Shown: positions 26,079 to 36,806, counted from the stretch's first letter. The stretch is 64,000 bases of DNA from an uncultured Prevotella sp. (GCA_946548085.1 CAMNPN010000090.1:22662-86661), one strand, 5' to 3'. Made by a program: numbers and translations. Notes: generated from the letters alone by a model not told the origin.

Positions 26079-26113
26079 AAATCGTAATTCGTAAATCAGT
26101 AAATTGTAAATAA
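26079..26113 (+). repeat. GTAAAT-type micro-repeat in the yebC leader
   Basis: Units CGTAATT, CGTAAAT, CAGTAAATT and GTAAAT fill the gap between pheT and the yebC ATG. The same wording precedes the start codons of secA and the PpiD-like gene. Confidence 0.65.
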
Positions 26114-26117
26114 CATT

Positions 26118-26855
26118 ATGGGAAGAGCATTTGAATATCGTAAGGCTACGAAGCTGAAGCGATGGGGCCACATGGCCAAGACATTTACCAAGATCGGCAA
26201 GCAAATCGCTATCGCTGTGAAGGCAGGCGGTCCGGAGCCCGAGAACAACCCCGCACTCCGTGCATGTATTGCCAACGCCAAGCGCGAGAACATGCCGAAG
26301 GACAACATCGAGCGCGCCATCAAGAACGCGATGGGTAAGGATCAGAGCGAATACAAGGAAGTGACCTACGAGGGATACGGCCCTCACGGCATCGCCATCT
26401 TCGTGGATACCCTTACCGACAACACCACCCGTACGGTGGGTGACGTCCGCAGCGTCTTCAACAAGTTCAACGGCAACCTGGGCACCCAGGGCTCGCTGTC
26501 GTTCCTCTTCGACCACAAGGCCGTGTTCACCTTCAAGAAGAAGGACGGGCTCGACATGGACGAGATGATCCTCGACCTGATTGACTATGGCGTGGAGGAT
26601 GAGTTCGACGAGGACGAGGAGGAGAACAGCATCACCATCTACGGCGACCCTTCCAGCTTCGGTGCTATCCAGAAGCATCTGGAGGAGAACGGCTTTGAGG
26701 TGACGGGAGCAGAGTTCACTCGCATCCCCAACGACCTGAAGGACGTGACGCCCGAGCAGCGTGAGACCATCGATAAGATGGTGGAGAAGCTGGAGGACTT
26801 TGACGACGTCCAGACCGTCTATACGAACATGAAGCCCGAAGAGGTGGCTGAATAA
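26118..26855 (+). CDS. yebC: YebC/PmpR family protein
   Basis: This 245-residue protein starts MGRAFEYRKATKLKRWGHMA, a standard YebC start, and contains NMPKDNIERAIKNAMG and YEGYGPHGIAIFVD. YebC proteins act as transcription regulators in some bacteria, and recent work links the family to translation of proline-rich stretches. It lies 40 bases downstream of pheT and ends before a strong terminator. Confidence 0.96.
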   Translation: MGRAFEYRKATKLKRWGHMAKTFTKIGKQIAIAVKAGGPEPENNPALRACIANAKRENMPKDNIERAIKNAMGKDQSEYKEVTYEGYGPHGIAIFVDTLTDNTTRTVGDVRSVFNKFNGNLGTQGSLSFLFDHKAVFTFKKKDGLDMDEMILDLIDYGVEDEFDEDEEENSITIYGDPSSFGAIQKHLEENGFEVTGAEFTRIPNDLKDVTPEQRETIDKMVEKLEDFDDVQTVYTNMKPEEVAE

Positions 26856-26899
26856 AAAGACAGCTCGGCGAGGTCTCTGACCGGAATCGCCGAGTTTGC

Positions 26900-26949
26900 T
26901 GACCAAATTCGCCGATTTTGGTAACCAAATTCGGCGGATTTGGTTTTTT
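26900..26949 (+). terminator. Double hairpin terminator after yebC
   Basis: ACCAAATTCGCCGATTTTGGT (26902-26922 region) forms a first hairpin. AACCAAAT (26923-26930) with ATTTGGTT (26938-26945) forms a second, followed by TTTT. A related CGGCGA/TCGCCG pair lies just upstream near 26873-26894. It separates yebC from the convergent lipoprotein gene and may serve both. Confidence 0.8.
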
Positions 26950-26984
26950 AGTCCCTATCCCCTTCCCATAGAGGGGCGTCCGCC

Positions 26985-27371
26985 TTAATAGTCCTTGTCC
27001 GTCAGCACGATGTCGATGAACACCTTCTCTGGGTTCTTCTCCGAGCGGTAGGTGTAGGCGAAGCGGTAGTGGTTGTCCTTGTAGAGCTTCAGGGTTGTCG
27101 TGTTGCGCAGCTCGTTCTTTAGGATGTTGACGGCATCCATGTTCTCCACGACGCTGTCATTATCTGCGAAGCCCGTCAGCTTGTAATAGTAATGCAGGGT
27201 GTGGGTCTCCCGTTCAAAGGTCAGGCTGTCGAGGGTGGTGTTGTTGTCCATCTTGGCAGGGCAGTTCTTTCTCGTGTACTCTTTTGCCTCGCGCTCACAA
27301 CGGTCTTCAAGCGACTCCTGGCAAGCCGTGAATAGCAGCATAATTGCCGATAATATCCATAACTTTTTCAT
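26985..27371 (-). CDS. Small lipoprotein of unknown function
   Basis: This 128-residue protein starts MKKLWILSAIMLLFTACQES, a lipoprotein signal with cleavage before Cys17. The upstream in-frame start is rejected because the -7 promoter box lies between them. The mature part is charged, with Cys residues soon after the anchor (CEREAKEYTRKNCP), then an LHYYYKLTGFADND beta-rich part. Not recognised as a named family. It is divergent from lepA and convergent with yebC. Confidence 0.75.
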   Translation of the reverse strand: MKKLWILSAIMLLFTACQESLEDRCEREAKEYTRKNCPAKMDNNTTLDSLTFERETHTLHYYYKLTGFADNDSVVENMDAVNILKNELRNTTTLKLYKDNHYRFAYTYRSEKNPEKVFIDIVLTDKDY

Positions 27372-27392
27372 AACGAATGCTATTTTTGAGTG

Positions 27393-27400
27393 CAAAGATA
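27393..27400 (-). promoter_or_regulatory. Promoter -7 box for the lipoprotein gene
   Basis: The minus strand reads TATCTTTG about 20 bases before the lipoprotein ATG. The expected -33 position has no TTTG. Confidence 0.6.
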
Positions 27401-27441
27401 CAAAAAAAAGCAAAAATATCCGTAATCCGATGATTTTTTTG

Positions 27442-27449
27442 TATCTTTG
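27442..27449 (+). promoter_or_regulatory. Promoter -7 box for lepA
   Basis: TATCTTTG lies 23 bases before the lepA ATG. No clear -33 TTTG at 19-20 bases. It is divergent from the box at 27393-27400. Confidence 0.6.
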
Positions 27450-27472
27450 CACCTTAAAGACGCATAGAATTA

Positions 27473-29254
<1,782 letters not shown>

Positions 29255-29279
29255 ACAATAAACTAAAGGTCCCATAATT

Positions 29280-29879
29280 ATGCCAAGTATCCCTATTACA
29301 ACCAGAGACGTGGCTCGAGAGTTAGCCAGACGCTACAGCACAATGACTCATGACGAGTTGGATTTGCTTGAGAGTATCCTTGTGCCGATGAAATTTGCCA
29401 AGAATGAACTAATACTGAAAGAGGGTGAGACGTGTACGAACATCTATTGGGTCGTGAAAGGTCTCGTCCGTCAGTTCTATTTCAAGAACGACAAGGAACT
29501 GACAGAATACATGGCAACCGAGAACAGCATCGTGATGTGTATCGAGAGCCTGTTCCGTGAGCAGCCTACCCGCCTGCAGATCAAGGCGATAGAACCCACG
29601 GTGATGATAGCCTTGCCGAAGGCCGACCTGGAGGCAGTAGCCATGAAGAGTGTGAACATCCAGATCCTGTATCGTAAGATTCTGGAGGAGTCGTTGATAC
29701 TCAGCCAGCACCATGCCGACATGCTGAGGTTTGAGAGTGCCCAGGACAGGTATCAGAAGCTGGTGAAGAACCAGCCGCAGCTGGTACTTCGCGCCCCGTT
29801 GGTGTACATCGCCAGTTATCTGCAGATGACGCCAGAGACGCTCTCCCGAGTGCGTACGGCCGCACTGTTAGAAAAATAA
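29280..29879 (+). CDS. Crp/Fnr family transcriptional regulator
   Basis: This 199-residue protein has an N-terminal cyclic-nucleotide-binding fold (ELILKEGETCTNIYWVVKGLVRQFYF, about 40-65) and a short C-terminal helix-turn-helix (PLVYIASYLQMTPETLSRVR). No cysteine cluster for an Fe-S centre is seen. It resembles the short Crp-like regulators common in Bacteroidetes whose ligands are mostly unknown. It sits between lepA and the AT-rich sulfatase-fold gene 15 bases downstream, which it might control or be co-transcribed with. Confidence 0.88.
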   Translation: MPSIPITTRDVARELARRYSTMTHDELDLLESILVPMKFAKNELILKEGETCTNIYWVVKGLVRQFYFKNDKELTEYMATENSIVMCIESLFREQPTRLQIKAIEPTVMIALPKADLEAVAMKSVNIQILYRKILEESLILSQHHADMLRFESAQDRYQKLVKNQPQLVLRAPLVYIASYLQMTPETLSRVRTAALLEK

Positions 29880-29893
29880 ATAGTAATAGTATA

Positions 29894-31669
29894 ATGATTC
29901 GCCACTTCTTAACAAAAATGGTAACTCCAATCATAAAGGAGTTGCCTATTATCTTGGTCTTTTTTTTTATAATCAAGACTAGTATAATTGAGCAAGTAAC
30001 TATTTTAGGTTTGGACAATTGGGAAGAGTTGGTAGTTACTCTATCTCTTTGGTTCCTCTATGCCTATGTTATTGCTGCAACTATTTGTATTGTAAATAAA
30101 ACATGGTTACGTTTTTTGGGTTATTTTTTCCTTTATTCTGTTTATGCTGTAGCTTATTTTATTGGTAGTAATTTTGAAATGAGAATCTCACCAACCTTGT
30201 TTACTCTACTCTTTGAGACAAATGGGAGAGAATCAAGTGAATTCTTGGATGCATATGCATTTTGCTCAAAAAGTATAGGTGTCTATGTAAAGCTATCAAT
30301 ATATGCTTCTATAACAGTTATTATGGAATTTGTTTATCGACGATATATATTCCCTCAAATACGATTTACTAGGATTGGTATGGGGGCCTATGTAATTTCA
30401 TTTGTTGTGATAGGTGTTCTTTGTACAGGTATCTATGGATGTACCAGGTTCATAGATTATTTCCGTCTTAATACGACTAATGGTACAGATTTATTGGAAT
30501 ATCCGGCCGATGATATATATACTCGTTTGTTTTGTTCGCTATATTTCTCATACCATTCTAGTGATGATATTGAGAAGGCTATAGACGCATCGCTTCGTTC
30601 TGCTGATGCAACTACAATCATAGATGAAAGCGACTCTCTTAAAATAATATTTGTTATTGGAGAATCTTATAATAAGATGCATGCAAGTCTTTATGGCTAC
30701 TCTTTGCAAACTACTCCAAATCTTCAAGAACTGAAAGAAAAGGGGAATCTTTATGTGTTTAGTGATGTGGTCACTCCATATAATTTTACTAGTATGTCAT
30801 TGAAAAACATGCTTAGTTGCAATAGCTTAATGGATTCGGAAAAATGGTACGATTACCCATTTTTCCCCTTACTATTCCGAAAAGCAGGATATGATGTCTT
30901 TTTTTGGGATAATCAGCGTGATTTTTTTAGTGATACTAATTGGCAATATGCGGTCAATAGTTATTTATATAATCACAAATTATCTGAAAAGGCCTATTCG
31001 AAGAATAATAAAATTGATTATCAATATGATGAGCAACTTGTAGATGATTTCCATGAATTTTATAATAGTAGTCCCCAATCAAATAGTCTTGTTTTGTTTC
31101 ATCTAAAAGGACAACATGTCGGATATGGTTTGCGCTATCCGCAGACCAAGAAGTTTGTGAAGTTTACTCCAGATGACATACATAGAACTGATGATTATTT
31201 GGATACTGTGAAAAAGCAAATAATTGCTAATTATGACAATGCAACGTATTATAATGATTATGTTTTGTCGCAAATCATCGATTTGTTTTCTAATGACAAT
31301 GCTATACTTGTATATTTGTCAGACCATGGAGAAGAAATTTATGACTATCGAGATTTTAGGGGTAGAAGTTATACAGGAACTGTTACTCCTCAATATTTGA
31401 AGTGTCAATTTGATATTCCATTTATGATTTGGTGCTCAGATAAATATATGGTGAAATATCCAGAAACGAAAAAGAGTATTCAAGAATCTGTCAATAAACC
31501 ATTCATGATTGATAATGTTTGTCACTTGTTTTTCCATGTAGGAAGAATTCGGACAAAATATTATCAGTCAGATCGTGATGTTCTGAGTCCTCAATATATT
31601 ATTAAGGATCGATGGATTAGAGGAGGTGAGAGTAATTATGATCAGATTAAACGTCAAAATACCTTTTAG
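29894..31669 (+). CDS. Phosphoethanolamine transferase-like (sulfatase fold) membrane protein
   Basis: This 591-residue protein has about five N-terminal membrane helices and a C-terminal sulfatase-fold domain, as in EptA/lipid A phosphoethanolamine transferases. Metal-site and nucleophile blocks are IFVIGESYNKMHASLYGYS, FTSMSLKNMLSC (Thr as likely nucleophile) and YLSDHGEEIYDYRDF. Expected role: add phosphoethanolamine to lipid A or another surface glycan. The gene is much more AT-rich than its neighbours, which suggests recent acquisition. Its stop codon overlaps the convergent ABC gene by four bases. Confidence 0.87.
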   Translation: MIRHFLTKMVTPIIKELPIILVFFFIIKTSIIEQVTILGLDNWEELVVTLSLWFLYAYVIAATICIVNKTWLRFLGYFFLYSVYAVAYFIGSNFEMRISPTLFTLLFETNGRESSEFLDAYAFCSKSIGVYVKLSIYASITVIMEFVYRRYIFPQIRFTRIGMGAYVISFVVIGVLCTGIYGCTRFIDYFRLNTTNGTDLLEYPADDIYTRLFCSLYFSYHSSDDIEKAIDASLRSADATTIIDESDSLKIIFVIGESYNKMHASLYGYSLQTTPNLQELKEKGNLYVFSDVVTPYNFTSMSLKNMLSCNSLMDSEKWYDYPFFPLLFRKAGYDVFFWDNQRDFFSDTNWQYAVNSYLYNHKLSEKAYSKNNKIDYQYDEQLVDDFHEFYNSSPQSNSLVLFHLKGQHVGYGLRYPQTKKFVKFTPDDIHRTDDYLDTVKKQIIANYDNATYYNDYVLSQIIDLFSNDNAILVYLSDHGEEIYDYRDFRGRSYTGTVTPQYLKCQFDIPFMIWCSDKYMVKYPETKKSIQESVNKPFMIDNVCHLFFHVGRIRTKYYQSDRDVLSPQYIIKDRWIRGGESNYDQIKRQNTF

Positions 31670-33210
31670 TGTTGCCATTCCAGAAAGAGTGAGTGATCGA
31701 TGCAGCGTGGCAGCTCCTCTTGATAGTGGGTCACGTAGATGAGTGTCTTCTCAGGATCCTGGCAATACGCGTCGACACGGTCTTTCACCATACGTCTGTT
31801 CACGTCGTCGAGGCCATGCAGCGGCTCGTCGAGGATCAAGAGGCTGGGCTCTTTGACAAAGGCGCGGACCACCAGGATCAGCCGCTGCTCACCACTCGAC
31901 ATCTCGTGGAACGGCCGTTCGGCCAGGTGGCTGACACCGAACGTCTCCAGCCATTTACGGCATTGTGCCTTCTCTGCCTCGCTGGGCTTCACATACAGTC
32001 CTACGGTATCCTTCAGTCCGCTGGCCACTATCTGTATCGCCGGGATGTTCTGCTTATAGCTGCGGTGCATCTCTGGCGACACATAGCCGATATGCTTCTT
32101 GATGTCCCAGATGCTCTCGCCTGAGCCGCGCCTGTGTCCGAATAAAGAGATGTCGCAGGCATAGCTCTGGGGATTGTCGGCACAGACCAGCGAGAGTAGG
32201 GTAGACTTGCCCGACCCGTTCTGACCCGAGAGCGACCAGTGCTCGCCTTGCCTTACCGTCCAGTCCAGGTCCTTTAGTATCGTCCTGGCTCCATAGCGTA
32301 TGCTGACGTGGTTGAATCTTATGATTGTCTCGTGGAGGGGATCTTCGTGGAGGGTGGAGGGTGGAGTTGTTTCGTGGAGTGTGGAAAGGCTACGGGTAGG
32401 CGAGCTTTGCTCGGGAATGGGTGGAGTGTGGAGTGAGATATGCTCTGCGGCAGAATCCGCACTTTGGGTATTCTCACTCCACACTCCACACTCCTCCCTC
32501 CACGAAGATTCCCTCCGTGATACCTTCGGCATCACCCGCATCTCCTTCACCTCTACGATGTGCGTGATAAACTCCGGTATCTCGTCCGTCTTCGCCAGCA
32601 CAAGGATGATCTGCAGACCCTGTTCCTTGGCGAGCATCTCCAGCAGGTCTTTCAGCTGAGTGCGCGTCTGGGCATCCAGGCCGATGAAGGGATTGTCCAT
32701 GATCAGCACCCTCGGATTGGTAAACAGCGATGCGGCGAGCTTGTATTTCCTCAGTTCTCCGCTCGACAGCAGGATGATGTACTTATCCAACAAGCCTTCC
32801 ATCTGGAACAGTTCGTAGATGTGGCGCTGCAAGGCGCGGCGCGACGGCGTGTCCTCACCCGCCAGTTGATAGGCCTCTTCGAGCTTCTGGCCCACGGTGG
32901 GGGTCTCCTCGTCTATCTCCATCTGGTTCCAGCGTTGTTGCAGGAAGTAGGTGCGGTCGTTGTCTCCTCCGTAGGTGTCACGGAAGGTGATGTACTTCAG
33001 TTTGTCGTAAGGTTCTTCGAATCCATATCTCACCATGCCTGGGAAGGCGGGGTGGCGGCCTGTCAGCATGTCTACAAACATGCTCTTGCCGGATCCGTTC
33101 CTACCAATGATGGCGATATGCTCGCCTTCCTCCATCGTGAAGTTCACGGGCTCGGCCATCGACCACTCTGGCTTTCTGGCTATCGCATTGGTTATCTCAA
33201 TCGTCTTCAT
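31666..33210 (-). CDS. Double ATP-binding cassette protein (ModF-like)
   Basis: This 514-residue soluble protein has two ABC ATPase domains. The first has Walker [10 protein letters not shown] (about 36-44) and [12 protein letters not shown]; the second has [12 protein letters not shown] and [12 protein letters not shown] with [13 protein letters not shown]. No membrane segments are seen. The arrangement matches ModF/PhrA-type proteins, whose role is poorly defined. Residues about 230-292 between the two domains ([20 protein letters not shown] and neighbouring STLHETTPP) come from a repeat element that also occurs in FeoB. It follows ruvC with a 14-base overlap. Confidence 0.87.
   Translation of the reverse strand: MKTIEITNAIARKPEWSMAEPVNFTMEEGEHIAIIGRNGSGKSMFVDMLTGRHPAFPGMVRYGFEEPYDKLKYITFRDTYGGDNDRTYFLQQRWNQMEIDEETPTVGQKLEEAYQLAGEDTPSRRALQRHIYELFQMEGLLDKYIILLSSGELRKYKLAASLFTNPRVLIMDNPFIGLDAQTRTQLKDLLEMLAKEQGLQIILVLAKTDEIPEFITHIVEVKEMRVMPKVSRRESSWREECGVWSENTQSADSAAEHISLHTPPIPEQSSPTRSLSTLHETTPPSTLHEDPLHETIIRFNHVSIRYGARTILKDLDWTVRQGEHWSLSGQNGSGKSTLLSLVCADNPQSYACDISLFGHRRGSGESIWDIKKHIGYVSPEMHRSYKQNIPAIQIVASGLKDTVGLYVKPSEAEKAQCRKWLETFGVSHLAERPFHEMSSGEQRLILVVRAFVKEPSLLILDEPLHGLDDVNRRMVKDRVDAYCQDPEKTLIYVTHYQEELPRCIDHSLFLEWQH
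32330..32517. repeat. Semi-palindromic element inside the double ABC gene
   Basis: Left arm units GTGGAGGG and GTGGAGTG, and right arm units CACTCCAC and CTCCCTCC, flank a core reading GAGATATGCTCTGCGGCAGA then GTATTCTCACTCC. The same core occurs at about 36021-36069 in feoB, in the same reading frame. It sits in the linker between the two ATPase domains. Confidence 0.9.
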
Positions 33211-33775
33211 CTTTAGTCTTGCGCTTTGACACTTTGTCTTTGTTCTTGTTCACGAAGTCCTTCCACCCTCTGTATTTCACATCACTCTCAGGTCGGCCGG
33301 CCTGCATGAAGTGACAGTAGGCGGCCGCCAGGGCGTCGGTGGCATCCATAAACTTGCCCATCTCCTCGTTGGGGATCTTCAGCAGCCGCTGCAGCATGCC
33401 GGCCACCTGCTCCTTCGAGGCGGAGCCGTTGCCTGTCAGCGCCATCTTGATCTTCATCGGGGCATACTCATGGATGGGCACGCCGTGGTGGATGGCGGCG
33501 GCGATGGCCACGCCCTGGGCGCGGCCGAGCTTGAGCATCGACTGCACGTTCTTGCCGAAGAAGGGGGCCTCGATGGCCATCTCGTCGGGCAGGTAGCCGT
33601 CGATGATGCCTGTCACTCGTTCGAAGATATGTCCGAGCTTGAGATAGCCATCGGCAAACTTCCGCAGGTCGATCACGCCCATCGTCATCATCTGTGCCTT
33701 GCCGTCCTTCACCTTCAGCAGCCCGTAGCCCATCAGGTTCGTACCAGGGTCTATGCCCAATATGATTTTCTCCAT
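33197..33775 (-). CDS. ruvC: Crossover junction endodeoxyribonuclease RuvC
   Basis: This 192-residue Holliday-junction resolvase has the first catalytic Asp in [14 protein letters not shown], the Glu in [16 protein letters not shown], and the C-terminal Asp in [12 protein letters not shown]. It ends in a lysine-rich tail ([16 protein letters not shown]). Length is slightly over typical. The -7 box at 33784-33791 lies only nine bases from the ATG, so the mRNA may be almost leaderless. Confidence 0.96.
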   Translation of the reverse strand: MEKIILGIDPGTNLMGYGLLKVKDGKAQMMTMGVIDLRKFADGYLKLGHIFERVTGIIDGYLPDEMAIEAPFFGKNVQSMLKLGRAQGVAIAAAIHHGVPIHEYAPMKIKMALTGNGSASKEQVAGMLQRLLKIPNEEMGKFMDATDALAAAYCHFMQAGRPESDVKYRGWKDFVNKNKDKVSKRKTKDEDD

Positions 33776-33783
33776 TGCGGGTG

Positions 33784-33791
33784 CAAAGTTA
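33784..33791 (-). promoter_or_regulatory. Promoter -7 box just before ruvC
   Basis: The minus strand reads TAACTTTG, nine bases before the ruvC ATG. No TTTG is seen at the -33 position, which is occupied by the feoB terminator stem. Confidence 0.55.
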
Positions 33792-33793
33792 TA

Positions 33794-33832
33794 TAAAAAA
33801 ACTGAGACTATCCGAAGATGGCCTCAGTTTTT
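33794..33832 (-). terminator. Terminator of feoB
   Basis: AAAACTGAG (about 33798-33806) and CTCAGTTTT (about 33822-33830) form the stem, with a run of T on the minus strand side. It starts right after the feoB stop and ends right before the ruvC -7 box. Confidence 0.85.
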
Positions 33833-36346
33833 TTATGACAGCAGGCTGCCTATCTGATAGATCAGCGCCGATGCTATCCATGCGACGGTTGTGGTGTAGA
33901 CAGCCGCGAAGCAGGCCCAGCGCCACGAGCCCGTCTCGTTCTTGATGGCGGCGATGGTGGCGATACAGGGGAAGTATAGTAATATAAATATAAGGTACGC
34001 GTAGGCGGCCAGCGGGGTGATACCCTCCTGGAGCATCAACTGGCGCAGGTGGGTGTATTTCTCGTTGTCGTCGCTGAACGTGTCGTCGTCGCCGAAGGAG
34101 TCGTCGCCGCTATAGAGCACACCGATGGTGGAGGCCACGATCTCCTTCGCACCAACGCCGGCCAGCAGCGACACGTCGAGTTTCCAGTTGAAGCCCTGGG
34201 GCGTGAACAGGGGCTCGATGGTCTTGCCCATGCGCCCGATGTAACTCTGCTCCTGCTGTTGCTCACGGCTCAACTCTTCGTTGTGGGGGAAGTAGCCCAG
34301 GGCCCACACGATGACGGAGGCCACGAGGATGATGCCTCCCATCTTCTTCAGATACTCCTTACCCTTCTCCCAGGTGTGGCGGCCGATGGCCTTGGCCGTG
34401 GGCCAGCGGTAGGGGGGCAGCTCCATCACGAAGGGGGTGTCCTCGCCCTTGATGACGAGCGACGAGAAGACCTTCGATACCACGACGGCCATCACGATGC
34501 CTACGGCATAGAGCGACAGCATCACCCACGAGCGGTACTGGAGCGAGAAGAAGGTGCCGGCTATCATGATATAGATAGGCAGTCGGGCCGAGCAGCTCAT
34601 GAAGGGCAGTATCATCATCGTGATGATGCGCGAGCGGCGGCTCTCGATGGTGCGGGTGGCCATCACGGCGGGCACGTTGCAGCCGAAGCCCATGATGAGG
34701 GGTATGAACGACTTGCCGTGCAGTCCCATCTTGTGCATCAGCTTGTCCATGATGAAGGCGGCACGGGCCATGTAGCCCGAGTCTTCCATCAGCGAGATGA
34801 AGAAGTAGAGGATGAGAATCTGTGGCAGGAACACGATGACCGAGCCCACGCCGCCTATCACGCCGTCGATGAGCATCGCCTTCAGCGGACCGTCGGGCAT
34901 CGTCTCGCCGATCTTGTCGCCCAGCCACCCTACGGCCTCCTCTATCCAGTCCATGGGGTACTGGCCCAGGGAGAACGTCGTCTCGAACATCACGTAGAGC
35001 AGCAGGAAGAAGATGGGGAATCCGATGTACTTGTTAGACAGTACGCTGTCGATGGCGTGCGTCATCCGATAGGTGTCCTTCTTCGTGCCCGTCTTGAAGT
35101 TCGCTTCCTTCAGCGCACCGTTGATGAAGCCGTACTTCGCGTCCATGATGGCCGTCTCCGAGTCGTCGCCCGTCTCCTCCTTCACACGGGCCGAGGCCTT
35201 GTCGCGGGCATTCATCAGCTGGTGGAAGTCATTCATGCGGTTCTCGCCAGCCATGTGCTTGCCCAGGTAGTCGAGCACCTGGGAGTCGTGCTCCAGCAGC
35301 TTCAGCGAGAGGTATCGGGTAGAGTAGTGTTGGCGGATGTGCTCGTCGGCCTTCAGGTATTCCTGGATATGGCTGATGCCGCCTTCTATCTCGTGGCCGT
35401 AGTTGATATGCAGGTGGCGGAACTGCTTGTTGGCGCCCTCGTACACCTGGATGACGGCGCGGAACAGCTCCTTCACGCCCGTACCGTTCTTAAACGAGGT
35501 GGGTATCATCGGGGCGCCGAAGAGCGTGCTCAGCGTGTCGGTGTCCACATGGTCGCCGCGCCGCTCAAACTCGTCGTACATGTTCAGCGCGCACACCATC
35601 CGTATGTTCATGTCCACCAGCTGCGTCGTCAGGTAGAGGTTGCGCTCCAGGTTCGAGGCGTCGATCACGTTGATCACCACGTCGGGCATCTTCTCCGTCA
35701 GGTGCTCTCTCACGTAGAGTTCCTCTGGCGAATAGCAACTCAATGAGTAGGTGCCGGGCAGGTCGGTGAGGTTGAACTCGTAGCCGAACATCGAGGCGCG
35801 GGCCACGGTGGCATCGACAGTCACGCCCGAGTAGTTGCCCACATGGCCGTGGGCGCCCGAGGCGAAGTTGAAGAGTGACGTCTTGCCGCAGTTCGGGTTG
35901 CCCACGAGCGCCACGTTGATCGTGCGCCGCTCCTTCATGGCGATATGCTGCAGGTAGTCGTCTTTGTGGTCCTCTGGATTGAGAGGAGTTGTTTCGTGGA
36001 GGGTGGAGGGTGGAGTGTGGAGGGAGATATGCTCTGCGGCAGAATCAGCACTTGGAGTATTCTCACTCCACACTCCACCCTCCACCCTCCTCGAAACGAC
36101 TCCACCCTCCACACTCCTCGAATTACCACTCACCACCTCGATATTGTCGGCCTCCTGGTGGCGCAGGCTCACCTCGTAGCCCATCAGCTTGTACTTCACG
36201 GGGTCCTGCAATGGGGCGTTCAACAACACTTCCACTTCCTTGCCCTTGATGAATCCCATCTCGATAATCCGCTTGCGGAATCCACCATGCCCCAGCACCT
36301 TCACGATGATGCCCTTCTCGCCTGTCTTCAGTTCCGATAGTTTCAT
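33833..36346 (-). CDS. feoB: Ferrous iron transporter, FeoA-FeoB fusion
   Basis: This 837-residue protein fuses FeoA (residues 1-73, LKTGEKGIIVKVLGHGGFRK) to FeoB. The FeoB G domain has G1 GNPNCGKTS (149-157) and DLPGTYSLSCYSPEE; about ten C-terminal membrane segments include the gate motif IPLIMGFGCNVPAVMATR. It imports Fe(II) across the inner membrane. The fusion is common in Bacteroidales. Residues about 76-123 between FeoA and the G domain ([20 protein letters not shown]) are encoded by a repeat element shared with the double ABC gene. Its promoter -7 box is at 36431-36438. Confidence 0.96.
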   Translation of the reverse strand: MKLSELKTGEKGIIVKVLGHGGFRKRIIEMGFIKGKEVEVLLNAPLQDPVKYKLMGYEVSLRHQEADNIEVVSGNSRSVEGGVVSRRVEGGVWSENTPSADSAAEHISLHTPPSTLHETTPLNPEDHKDDYLQHIAMKERRTINVALVGNPNCGKTSLFNFASGAHGHVGNYSGVTVDATVARASMFGYEFNLTDLPGTYSLSCYSPEELYVREHLTEKMPDVVINVIDASNLERNLYLTTQLVDMNIRMVCALNMYDEFERRGDHVDTDTLSTLFGAPMIPTSFKNGTGVKELFRAVIQVYEGANKQFRHLHINYGHEIEGGISHIQEYLKADEHIRQHYSTRYLSLKLLEHDSQVLDYLGKHMAGENRMNDFHQLMNARDKASARVKEETGDDSETAIMDAKYGFINGALKEANFKTGTKKDTYRMTHAIDSVLSNKYIGFPIFFLLLYVMFETTFSLGQYPMDWIEEAVGWLGDKIGETMPDGPLKAMLIDGVIGGVGSVIVFLPQILILYFFISLMEDSGYMARAAFIMDKLMHKMGLHGKSFIPLIMGFGCNVPAVMATRTIESRRSRIITMMILPFMSCSARLPIYIMIAGTFFSLQYRSWVMLSLYAVGIVMAVVVSKVFSSLVIKGEDTPFVMELPPYRWPTAKAIGRHTWEKGKEYLKKMGGIILVASVIVWALGYFPHNEELSREQQQEQSYIGRMGKTIEPLFTPQGFNWKLDVSLLAGVGAKEIVASTIGVLYSGDDSFGDDDTFSDDNEKYTHLRQLMLQEGITPLAAYAYLIFILLYFPCIATIAAIKNETGSWRWACFAAVYTTTVAWIASALIYQIGSLLS
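35983..36122. repeat. Semi-palindromic element inside feoB
   Basis: Arms of GTGGAGGG/TGGAGTGT units (35984-36024) and CACTCCAC/CACCCTCC units (36064-36119) enclose a core with GAGATATGCTCTGCGGCAGA and GAGTATTCTCACTCC. The core is nearly identical to that at 32436-32480. It is in frame and falls exactly in the FeoA-FeoB linker. Confidence 0.9.
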
Positions 36347-36430
36347 TTTATCTGCTTAATCCTTATATATCTCTCTATAAATCAGTTCCTGTCTGTGCCA
36401 TCTGTGTAATCTGTGGCCCTTTTTCTGCTG

Positions 36431-36438
36431 CAAAGGTA
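36431..36438 (-). promoter_or_regulatory. Promoter -7 box for feoB
   Basis: The minus strand reads TACCTTTG, about 85 bases before the feoB ATG. No TTTG at the -33 spacing. No Fur-like palindrome was recognised by eye. The leader between 36390 and 36418 contains ATCTGTG-type micro-repeats. Confidence 0.55.
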
Positions 36439-36616
36439 CAAAAAATCTGCTTGCAATCGGGTTGCATTCCGCTGTAATATTCATAAAATACCTAAAAATG
36501 ATGATGCTGTGCATAATGATGACTCCCTGCAGCCTGGTTCACTCACCACAAAGAGGGAGGTTCGCTCGCTATAAAGAGGAAATCACCTCTATCGCCTCGT
36601 AAGCAGTTCAAATATT

Positions 36617-36667
36617 CCTTTCAGCCAAGACGCAACATACTCATACTGAGTGACTTCGGCTGAAAGG
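36617..36667. repeat. CCTTTCAGCC inverted repeat, copy 1
   Basis: CCTTTCAGCC (36617-36626) and GGCTGAAAGG (36658-36667) are exact complements separated by 31 bases. A second copy of the arms is at about 36985-37032 with the sequence CCTTTCAGCC and GCTGAAAGG. Confidence 0.7.
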
Positions 36668-36741
36668 ATCTGCCTCTGCATCTCCTATGGATGATCTTGC
36701 ACTTTACAGTCGTTTGAGGTGCCCTTAAGAATATGGTTGGC

Positions 36742-36806
36742 ATTGTTTGACCTAGGTCAAACAATCGATTGACCTCCGTCAAACAATCGTTTGACGAGTG
36801 TCAAAC
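36742..36806. repeat. Three palindromic GTTTGAC/GTCAAAC units at 22-base spacing
   Basis: Unit 1 (36742-36765) is a perfect 24-base palindrome with half-site ATTGTTTGACCT. Unit 2 is GATTGAC-CTCC-GTCAAAC (36767-36784). Unit 3 is GTTTGAC-GAGT-GTCAAAC (36789-36806). The GTCAAAC halves start at 36756, 36778 and 36800, exactly 22 bases apart, about two helical turns. Confidence 0.85.

Noticed and set aside
34049..35746. Long open frame on the plus strand opposite feoB (565 codons)
   Set aside because: It is antisense to a clear FeoB; the translation is rich in His, Arg, Val and Gly as expected for an antisense frame in GC-rich codons, with no known domain.
36742..36806. Possible CRISPR array
   Set aside because: Units are palindromes with 22-base period and no unique spacers of 28-36 bases; no cas genes.
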